From positions 1-18,906 of the forward strand of contig JAZRGT010000033.1 in NCBI GenBank assembly GCA_045644325.1: 18,906 bases of DNA, written 5' to 3'. The notes under the pieces were generated by a model that did not search any database, was not told the origin of the DNA, and saw only the letters and a list, made by a program, of their open reading frames with translations. The stretch comes from CAG-390 sp045644325 (GTDB lineage: Bacteria; Bacillota; Clostridia; Oscillospirales; CAG-272). This document shows, piece after piece, positions 13,995 through 18,906 of this stretch. Within the stretch, counting starts at the first letter, position 1, and each line of letters begins with the position of its first letter. The position numbers and the translations under genes are program-made.

Positions 13995-14819
13995 TTATAT
14001 GCAAGCGATGAATTCGCTAATGTTATGTACGGTTGAGACCACCGTGTGAGCATCTTTGCCCATAACCTCGTCGGAAAGATAATCGGCATCAATGCCGCGG
14101 TTTTTGAGGCGGGTGAGATATTTACCCGCGTCCTCGACACGCTTGAAGGATTTTTCAAATACGGCGGGGAAGGAGAGGGTTTTGTATTCGTGCGACGATT
14201 TGACCGCACTCACAATTTTTTCTCGGATCTCGTCAAAAAGCTCGGAGTTATCGCGAAAATCAGCTTCGTTTCTCGATATTTCGTGCTTGGTAACGACGAT
14301 CGTGATGCCGCTTACGGCGCGTTTTGCCTGAGCGCAGGCGATATCACCGGCGCAGTAAAATACTGAGGGCTTACCGTGTGCCGCGGCGATATAGGCATCC
14401 ATATCGATCTCGCCGATATATTTGCCGTTCAGTTTATAGAACTGCACCGTTTTACTGCTCATCGTATGCGCAAGCACGCCGCCGAGTGTGCCCTCCATTG
14501 CGTGGTAACCAAAGTAGCAGATGCAATCGTAGTCATCGGCAAAGTACATTCTCGGCTTTGAGAGGTCGGGATCGAGTAGTGTGATGCGCTGATCGAGGTC
14601 TGCGGGATCAATATTATGACCGCCACCGTGGTTATCCCAGAGAGCGATCTTTTCCGCGCCCGCGCTGAAAAGTGCGTCTGCTGCGGCATTGACTTCAAGT
14701 GCGCCTTGCCGTCTTGCGATCTTCCATTCGTCGGTGTCCTTTGAGAGTGCCTCGTAGGGGACGCCTTTGACGTTATTTACGCCTTCGAGGTCGAGGGCGA
14801 TAAGGATTTTTTTATACAT
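13995..14819 (-). CDS. M55-family D-aminopeptidase (DppA-like)
   Basis: This zinc peptidase of family M55 releases N-terminal D-amino acids from short peptides. The model is Bacillus subtilis DppA, which may recycle peptidoglycan D-Ala peptides. The residues match the DppA active site in order: Asp10 and Glu12 (ALDLEG), His64 (WDNHGGGHN), His106 (GYHAMEGT), His118 (AHTMSS, the nucleophile position) and Glu137 (GEIDMD). The length of 274 residues fits. The start at 14819 has GAGGT (14826-14830) six bases upstream. A longer reading from 14888 would translate a terminator-like hairpin and is unlikely. No dipeptide transporter genes lie next to it. It follows the isomerase gene across a hairpin-rich 197-base gap. 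Confidence 0.9.
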   Translation of the reverse strand: MYKKILIALDLEGVNNVKGVPYEALSKDTDEWKIARRQGALEVNAAADALFSAGAEKIALWDNHGGGHNIDPADLDQRITLLDPDLSKPRMYFADDYDCICYFGYHAMEGTLGGVLAHTMSSKTVQFYKLNGKYIGEIDMDAYIAAAHGKPSVFYCAGDIACAQAKRAVSGITIVVTKHEISRNEADFRDNSELFDEIREKIVSAVKSSHEYKTLSFPAVFEKSFKRVEDAGKYLTRLKNRGIDADYLSDEVMGKDAHTVVSTVHNISEFIACI

Positions 14820-14843
14820 ATAAATACCTCGTTTTAAAAGAGT

Positions 14844-14885
14844 GAAGGAGCGAAAACCACCCGCGAGGGGTGGTTTTACTCCTTC
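14844..14885. terminator. Long imperfect hairpin upstream of the M55 gene
   Basis: GAAGGAG and AAAACCACCC (14844-14862) pair with GGGTGGTTTT and CTCCTTC (14868-14885), with one small internal bulge. It lies between the isomerase stop and the M55 start. Read on the - strand, the stem ends in CGCTCCTTC rather than a U-run, so it is a weaker terminator candidate and could be a 5' leader structure instead. Confidence 0.5.
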
Positions 14886-14982
14886 CAAGCGGTCGAGGGG
14901 GCGTCGCCCGCTTGAAGCGCGGGGGAAGTTTCGAGCTCTGCGGAGCTTGACTTAAGGAACTTTTTGAAAAAAGTTCCTTAAG
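14886..14982. repeat. Hairpin cluster with a perfect 15-bp stem
   Basis: CTTAAGGAACTTTTT (14951-14965) pairs perfectly with 14968-14982 across a 2-base loop. Before it lie GGGC/GCCC (near 14900-14910) and AGCTC/GAGCT (near 14934-14947). The stretch downstream of the isomerase stop (14983-15016) is unstructured. From memory, this A/T-rich palindrome resembles repeats common between genes in Clostridia. I could not verify this. Confidence 0.65.
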
Positions 14983-15016
14983 AATCTTCAAAAACTTTCC
15001 GCTGTGTTTGTTGTGG

Positions 15017-15985
15017 TTACGCCCAAGAGATGGTTCTGGGCTTATCCTCGGTCATAACGATGGGAGCGAGGACGGAGATCGCTTTGCGGAGTCCCTCGTC
15101 GACGGTCATAATGCTATCCTCGTGCTCGATGGAGATCGCTCCGTCGTAGCCGCAGAGGCGGAGGTTGGAGATAACGTCTCTCCAGTAGCTCTCGTTGTTA
15201 CCGAAGCCGACTGCGCGGAATACCCACGCGCGGTTAAGCTCGTCGCTGTAATGCTTGGTATCGAGAACGCCGTTCTTTGCGGTGTTGTACTTATCAATCT
15301 TGGTATCCTTCGCGTGGAAGTGATAGATCGCGCCCTTGAGCTCGCGGATAGCGGCAACGGGGTCGATGCCCTGCCAGAGAAGGTGGGAGGGGTCGAAGTT
15401 CGCGCCGATAACGGGTCCGACAGCCTCGCGGAGGCGGAGAAGATTTTCGGGATTGTATACGCAGAAGCCGGGATGCATCTCGAACGCGATGTGCTCAACG
15501 CCGTGTGCGAGTGCAAACGCGCCCATTTCCTTCCAATAAGGAATTACCTTATCATTCCACTGCCATTCAAGGATAGCAAGGAAGTCCTCGGGCCAGGGGC
15601 AGGTTACCCAGTTGGGGAACTTAGAGCCCTCGCTGTCGCCGGGACAGCCCGAGAAGCCTACGATAGTCTTAACTCCGAGCTTTTCTGCGAGAAGGATAGC
15701 CTCGCGGAAATCGGAATCGAACTTATCAGCGGTTGCCTTATCGGGATGCAGAGGATTACCGTGGCAAGCGAGAGCCGCGATCTCTACGTCATATTTCTTA
15801 AAGGTTTCAACGAATGCGTTGTATTTTGCCTCATCAGCGAGAAGCTCTGCGGGGTTGCAATGAGCCTTGCCGGGGTATCCGCCCGCGCCAACCTCAACGG
15901 TATGTACGCCAAGCGAGGTGAGAATCGACAGCGACTCCTCAAGAGTCTTGTTGCCGTAAAGATTTTCAAGAACACAAAGTTTCAT
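15017..15985 (-). CDS. Sugar phosphate isomerase/epimerase, TIM-barrel (AP-endonuclease family 2 fold)
   Basis: This is a cytosolic xylose-isomerase-like TIM-barrel enzyme of the IolE/IolI/tagatose-epimerase group. It interconverts sugars or cyclitols, but its exact substrate is unknown. The four metal ligands of the fold are visible: Glu169 (FEMHPG), Asp198 (NFDPSH), His224 (HFHAKD) and Glu287 (IEHED). The length of 322 residues is usual. An AAAAGGAG ribosome site lies before the ATG. It is on the same strand as, and two genes downstream of, a Gfo/Idh/MocA dehydrogenase. That pairing is common in inositol and sugar-acid catabolism, so the two probably act in one pathway. The region upstream holds only repeat sequence, so a private promoter is not evident. 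Confidence 0.9.
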   Translation of the reverse strand: MKLCVLENLYGNKTLEESLSILTSLGVHTVEVGAGGYPGKAHCNPAELLADEAKYNAFVETFKKYDVEIAALACHGNPLHPDKATADKFDSDFREAILLAEKLGVKTIVGFSGCPGDSEGSKFPNWVTCPWPEDFLAILEWQWNDKVIPYWKEMGAFALAHGVEHIAFEMHPGFCVYNPENLLRLREAVGPVIGANFDPSHLLWQGIDPVAAIRELKGAIYHFHAKDTKIDKYNTAKNGVLDTKHYSDELNRAWVFRAVGFGNNESYWRDVISNLRLCGYDGAISIEHEDSIMTVDEGLRKAISVLAPIVMTEDKPRTISWA

Positions 15986-16010
15986 GGTTTTCTCCTTTTA
16001 ATGTTTTTTC

Positions 16011-16190
16011 TCTCCCTCCACCGTCGTCAAGCGACGGTCCCCCTCCCTCCTCAGAGGGAGGCAAGAAATCTGTGCGAACATAGCTAACAGAAATTTTCTC
16101 CAAATCAAATACAAGTAAACTATGTTCGCACTATTTATCTCGGCTCCCTCTGAGGAGGGAGCTGGCGCCGAAGGCGACTGAGGGAGAGAT
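16011..16190. mobile_element. Inverted-repeat element, two divergent CTCCCTC/CTATGTTCGC modules
   Basis: Two copies of one module face away from each other. A perfect 12-bp inverted repeat, GTGCGAACATAG (16072-16083) and CTATGTTCGCAC (16120-16131), forms the inner ends. The outer arms are hairpins of CTCCCTC/GAGGGAG type (around 16042-16061 and 16144-16161) plus a second small hairpin (CGTCG/CGACG on the left, CGCC/GGCG on the right), ending in TCTCCCTC and GAGGGAGA. No ORF is present. It fills the gap between the isomerase start and the stop codon of the coiled-coil gene. It is MITE-like in structure, but no transposase is nearby. Confidence 0.65.
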
Positions 16191-16196
16191 AGAAAA

Positions 16197-16601
16197 TTAT
16201 TTCATCTTATAAATTGTTTTCAAGCCAACGCTGATATGCTTTGCCATTAATTCGATTTCAGCAAGTGCCGCAGCCTTGTTCGGATATTTTCCTGCGCATT
16301 CGCAATTATCACACCAATGAACGAAGATCCCGTATTCCTCGGCATCCTTTTTCATTCTGCGAGCCTTGATAGCGTGAACCAGAAGAATACTCTTGCCATC
16401 CTGAGTAAGGACTGTCAAAAGAATCGGAGATTCGCCCGATTTGAGGTTTGACATAGCGCTTTCCACCGCATCCTCTACTGCACTTTCTACGGCATCTTCT
16501 ACCGCATCTTCAATGGTACTTTCGATATCATCGGAAAGATCATCAAGCTTTGATGACAGCTCGGATAACATTTCTTCGATTTTTGCAAGTTTTTCTTCCA
16601 T
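16197..16601 (-). CDS. Unrecognised coiled-coil protein with acidic heptads
   Basis: I recognise no family. The 134-residue protein has an N-terminal coiled coil (about residues 1-55) that contains the acidic near-repeat EDAVEDAVESAVEDAVES at residues 31-48. A compact C-terminal domain (about 58-134) follows, with strands SPILLTVLTQ and KSILLVHAIK, a basic ARRMKK stretch, a WCDNCECAGKY cluster of three Cys, and a helix AALAEIELMAKH. It has no signal peptide or membrane segment. A GGAGAG ribosome site precedes the ATG. It is flanked on both sides by inverted-repeat elements built from the same module (16011-16190 and 16644-16849). This, and the lack of relation to the sugar genes around it, hints at acquisition, although orientation matches the neighbours. 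Confidence 0.7.
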   Translation of the reverse strand: MEEKLAKIEEMLSELSSKLDDLSDDIESTIEDAVEDAVESAVEDAVESAMSNLKSGESPILLTVLTQDGKSILLVHAIKARRMKKDAEEYGIFVHWCDNCECAGKYPNKAAALAEIELMAKHISVGLKTIYKMK

Positions 16602-16643
16602 ATTCTCTCCTTTGCTAAATCCTATAAAATGACTAAATTCATC

Positions 16644-16849
16644 AAGCTATGTTCGCGCTCTCTAATTTAGGCTCCCTCCGGGAGGGAGCTGTCACCCCTT
16701 GGGGGTGACTGGGGGAGCCCCCGCAACTTAAATTTTAGTTGATGTTCCGGAACAACATATATAATTTTATGTACGCGGGCTCCTTCCACCTCTTCCGTGG
16801 TCCCCCTCCCTCCCGGAGGGAGGCTGCTTAGCGGGCGCGAACATAGCTT
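16644..16849. mobile_element. 206-bp MITE-like element with perfect 15-bp terminal inverted repeats
   Basis: AAGCTATGTTCGCGC (16644-16658) and its exact reverse complement (16835-16849) bound the element. Inside each end lies a CTCCCTCC/GGAGGGAG hairpin (around 16672-16689 and 16804-16823). A second hairpin TCACCCC/GGGGGTGA is near 16692-16708. At the centre is the perfect 12-bp palindrome TGTTCCGGAACA (16743-16754), within 2 bp of the midpoint. The whole unit is thus a long imperfect palindrome. There is no ORF, and no clear target-site duplication was found. It lies between the Gfo/Idh gene stop and the start of the coiled-coil gene. Confidence 0.75.
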
Positions 16850-16897
16850 TCTAATTGTAAAGTTTTAGGTTGAAACAAGCTCGCAATATAATTTAGT

Positions 16898-17983
16898 TTA
16901 GAATCTGTAAATATCGCCGGTCTTTGCGGAGGTGTAGATACCTTCAAGGATGCGGGTTACGGTATACGCCTGTTCGGGGGTTACGAGGGGCTCGGTATCG
17001 TTGATAACTGCGTCGATCCAGAGGCGAGCCTCGCGGTCTGCGGGGGACTCGTTGCCGTTTCCGTCATAGAAAGCCGCGCCCTTTGCATCGAGGTTGGGCT
17101 TGAACTCATACTGTGCGTTGTGAGCAACGCCGTTGATGCGGAGGCCGTTGATCATATCTGCGCCTGCAAGAGTTCCGCAGAAGGAGGTTACTGCCTCGCG
17201 GGGATCGGCAACGTTGAGTGCCCAAGCGGACTCAAGGTTGATGGTGGTTCCGTCTTCCATAACTACGAAGCCGAATGCAGAATCCTCAACGGTGAACTTC
17301 TCGGGATCCCAGTTGCCCCAAGCGTTGCCCTGATGTTCCTTGTCAGCCTGAGAGAGCTTATGGTAGGTAGTACCAACACAGTACTTGGGCTTGTAGTTAT
17401 TAAGCATATAAAGAGTGAGGTCGAGCGCGTGGGTTCCGATATCGATCAGAGGACCGCCGCCCTGCTCGTATTCGTTGAGGAATACGCCCCAGGTGGGAAC
17501 TGCGCGGCGGCGAAGTGCGGTTGCCTTAGCGTAGTAAATGTCACCGAACATACCGTCGTCAACGAGCTTCTTGAGATATACCGCGTCTGCGCGGTTACGG
17601 GTCTGATAACCGATGGTGAGCTTCTTGCCGGTTCTCTGTGCGGCATCAAGCATCTTCTTTGCTTCCTCGGAGTTGATCGCCATAGGCTTCTCGCACATTA
17701 CGTGCTTGCCCGACTCGAGAGCGTCAACGGTGATGAAGGAATGCGAACGGTTAGGTGTGCAAACGTGAACGACGTCGATGGTCTTGTCAGCGAGGAGCTC
17801 CTTGTAGTCCTCGTAAACCATTGCATCGGCAGTACCGAACTTCTTTGCGGCTTCCTTTGCCTTATCTACGATAATATCGCAGAATGCGACCATCTCAACG
17901 TGCTTAAGCTTTGCGAGGGAGGGCATATGCTTGCCGTTTGCAATTCCGCCGCAGCCGATTATACCAACTCTTACTTTTTCCAT
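16898..17983 (-). CDS. Gfo/Idh/MocA-family NAD(P)-dependent dehydrogenase
   Basis: This is a cytosolic oxidoreductase of the glucose-fructose oxidoreductase/inositol dehydrogenase family. It oxidises or reduces a sugar or cyclitol hydroxyl. The N-terminal Rossmann fold begins with VGIIGCGGIANGKH (residues 6-19). The HVCTPNRSH loop is at 73-81, and the conserved EKP motif (Lys99) is at 98-100. The C-terminal domain carries GGGPLIDIGTHALDL with Asp181 and His185 as the catalytic pair. The length of 361 residues is typical. It lies on the same strand as the isomerase/epimerase downstream. The ribosome site is weak (AGGA, 13 bases before the ATG). The substrate cannot be named from sequence. Confidence 0.93.
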   Translation of the reverse strand: MEKVRVGIIGCGGIANGKHMPSLAKLKHVEMVAFCDIIVDKAKEAAKKFGTADAMVYEDYKELLADKTIDVVHVCTPNRSHSFITVDALESGKHVMCEKPMAINSEEAKKMLDAAQRTGKKLTIGYQTRNRADAVYLKKLVDDGMFGDIYYAKATALRRRAVPTWGVFLNEYEQGGGPLIDIGTHALDLTLYMLNNYKPKYCVGTTYHKLSQADKEHQGNAWGNWDPEKFTVEDSAFGFVVMEDGTTINLESAWALNVADPREAVTSFCGTLAGADMINGLRINGVAHNAQYEFKPNLDAKGAAFYDGNGNESPADREARLWIDAVINDTEPLVTPEQAYTVTRILEGIYTSAKTGDIYRF

Positions 17984-18000
17984 GACTTTTATACCGTCCT

Positions 18001-18029
18001 ATTATAATTTTTATTTTTTAAATTAGTAA
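18001..18029 (-). promoter_or_regulatory. Possible promoter of the Gfo/Idh gene
   Basis: On the - strand a perfect TATAAT (18006-18001) follows a 17-bp spacer and a poor -35 box TTACTA (18029-18024). The -10 box is convincing and the -35 is not, so this could be weak or activator-dependent. Confidence 0.4.
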
Positions 18030-18174
18030 TTTCTGTGGCTTTGCCGCAGAAAAAACACCTTTTATACGAGCTGAGCGAGTCCGCGCGCCGAGGGGAGCTG
18101 ACAAAATCTTTAATTTTGTCAAGCGGCGATAAGCGCGCGTATACCACTTGTAAAACGCAGTTTTACAAGTGAGG
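18030..18174. repeat. Hairpin-rich intergenic repeat after the tldE-like gene
   Basis: Several stems occur in a row. CACTTGTAAAAC (18145-18156) pairs perfectly with 18160-18171 across a 3-base loop, right after the tldE-like stop. GCGGCGATAAGCGCGC (18123-18138) is the inverted copy of 3650-3665. TGACAAAAT (18099-18107) pairs with 18113-18121. TTTCTGTGGC (18030-18039) pairs with GCCGCAGAAA (18043-18052). The segment next to the stop reads CCTCACTTG on the - strand, which is the complement of the AGTGAGG linker type seen in the 5882-6008 array. Confidence 0.75.
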
Positions 18175-18906
18175 TCAATTTCCTGAAATAGCGATGTCCG
18201 AGAACATAACGTCGGGCGCGCCGAAGCTTGATCCCGTGCCGAAGCTGAGGTTGTTTGCGATAGCAGTTACCTTAAAGAGGAGCTTGTAGAAGTTGTCCGC
18301 AACAGTAATATTCTTGACCGCGCGGGTCTTCTTGCCGTCCTCAACGAGGAATCCCAAAGCCTGAAGTGAGAAATCTCCGCTGACGGCGTTAACGCCCGCG
18401 TGGAGTCCCTGCAGACCCGTAATGTAAAGTCCGTTGCCGAGCTTCTTGAGGAGCTCTTCCTCGGAAAGCTCACCGGGCTTGAGGTAGAGTCCCTGAACGC
18501 CGATGCCCTTTGCGCTCGTTGCGTTACCGGTGGTCTCGGTATCAAACTTCTTTGCGTACATACGGTTGTAAAGAAGAGTCTTGAGCACGCCGTCCTCGAT
18601 AACGCTCTTGGTATAAACAGCTACGCCCTCTGCGTCGAAGGGGCAATGACCGAACTTCTTATCGTGGAAGGGGTCGTCAATGAGGGTCACGATATCAGCC
18701 GCAACCTTCTCGCCTTCCTTGCCCGCAAACATCGTGGTCTTGAGGAATGCGGAACGAGCCGAGAAAAGTCCCGAGAATACGGAAAGGATCGAGCGCATTG
18801 CGCCGTTCTCAAGGATGATATCGTACTTACCCGAGTCAACGGGCTTGCCGCCGAGCTTTGCAAGTGCGCCCTCGTGAGCGAGCTTAACGAGCTCGTCGTT
18901 GGTGAT
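18175..18906 (-). CDS. TldE/PmbA-like protein, 3' part (runs off the window)
   Basis: This is the C-terminal 243 residues of a TldD/PmbA-family protein. The TldD-TldE complex is a cytosolic metalloprotease that cleaves peptides such as modified microcin precursors. The reading frame stays open to the last base of the window, so the true start lies beyond 18906. The ATG at 18798 is internal. Visible family segments are ALAKLGGKPVDSGKYDIIL near the right edge, GEKVAADIVTLIDDP, the FDAEGVA block, LLYNRMYAKKF, and the closing SSFGAPDVMFSDIAISGN. No HExxxH zinc motif is seen, and the ending matches TldE/PmbA better than TldD, so it is probably the non-catalytic partner. A tldD gene would be expected just upstream, outside the window. 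The sequence ends three bases before the hairpin repeat. Confidence 0.87.
   Translation of the reverse strand: MTNDELVKLAHEGALAKLGGKPVDSGKYDIILENGAMRSILSVFSGLFSARSAFLKTTMFAGKEGEKVAADIVTLIDDPFHDKKFGHCPFDAEGVAVYTKSVIEDGVLKTLLYNRMYAKKFDTETTGNATSAKGIGVQGLYLKPGELSEEELLKKLGNGLYITGLQGLHAGVNAVSGDFSLQALGFLVEDGKKTRAVKNITVADNFYKLLFKVTAIANNLSFGTGSSFGAPDVMFSDIAISGN

Noticed and set aside
14820..14888. A longer N-terminus for the M55 peptidase starting at 14888
   Set aside because: It would translate the hairpin at 14844-14885, lacks a ribosome site, and adds residues not seen in the family. The start at 14819 has GAGGT in place.
15008..16087. A 359-codon open frame on the + strand opposite the isomerase gene
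   Set aside because: The - strand frame has all four metal ligands and a good ribosome site. The + frame runs into repeat sequence at its end.
16602..16660. A hybrid promoter for the coiled-coil gene formed at the edge of the 206-bp element
   Set aside because: On the - strand TTGATG straddles the element edge, but the nearest -10 (TAGGAT) gives only a 15-bp spacer and four matches, too weak to call.
17120..18007. A 295-codon open frame on the + strand opposite the Gfo/Idh gene
   Set aside because: It is a shadow of a clear Rossmann-fold dehydrogenase and has no start signals.

Overview
The window reads as chromosomal DNA from a Gram-positive, endospore-forming anaerobe of the class Clostridia, most like gut Oscillospirales or Christensenellales. 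The evidence is a mreBCD wall-elongation cluster, a DUF3794/LysM (SipL-like) spore-coat protein, a surface protein with a C-terminal SPDTG sorting signal, DUF2500 and C_GCAxxG_C_C proteins, purine-rich Shine-Dalgarno sites, strong sigma-A promoters (TATAAT with 17-bp spacers), and many hairpin-rich intergenic repeats of kinds I associate with these genomes. Species-level placement is inference.

Region 1 (1-5886, + strand) is one tight cluster: dut, maf, mreB, mreC, mreD and a class B penicillin-binding protein. A strong promoter at 73-101 drives it. It couples nucleotide-pool cleaning (Dut, Maf) with the rod-shape elongasome (MreBCD and the PBP2 transpeptidase). The PBP stop codon lies inside the first unit of a hairpin array (5882-6008).

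Region 2 (6060-8739, + strand) is a compact three-gene set: a DUF2500 membrane protein with a His-rich loop, a Cys-rich C_GCAxxG_C_C protein, and a lipoprotein with two copies of an N-terminal module joined to an endonuclease/exonuclease/phosphatase (EEP) domain.

Region 3 (8740-12312) holds three single-gene units, each with its own promoter and terminator. These are a secreted CHAP-SH3 cell-wall hydrolase with two InlB-like repeats (- strand), a sortase-anchored protein built from seven 48-residue Cys/His repeats (+), and a 63-residue exported or membrane mini-protein (+). Surface display and wall remodelling are the theme.

Region 4 (12313-18906, - strand) holds, in transcription order from the right edge: a TldE/PmbA-like protein (cut by the window), a Gfo/Idh/MocA dehydrogenase, an unrecognised coiled-coil protein, a TIM-barrel sugar isomerase/epimerase, an M55 (DppA-like) D-aminopeptidase, and the SipL-like spore protein preceded by a good match to a sigma-E promoter. 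The dehydrogenase and isomerase probably share a sugar or cyclitol pathway. The coiled-coil gene sits between two inverted-repeat elements made of the same module, one a 206-bp MITE-like unit with perfect 15-bp ends.

No rRNA, tRNA, CRISPR array, transposase or prophage gene was seen.
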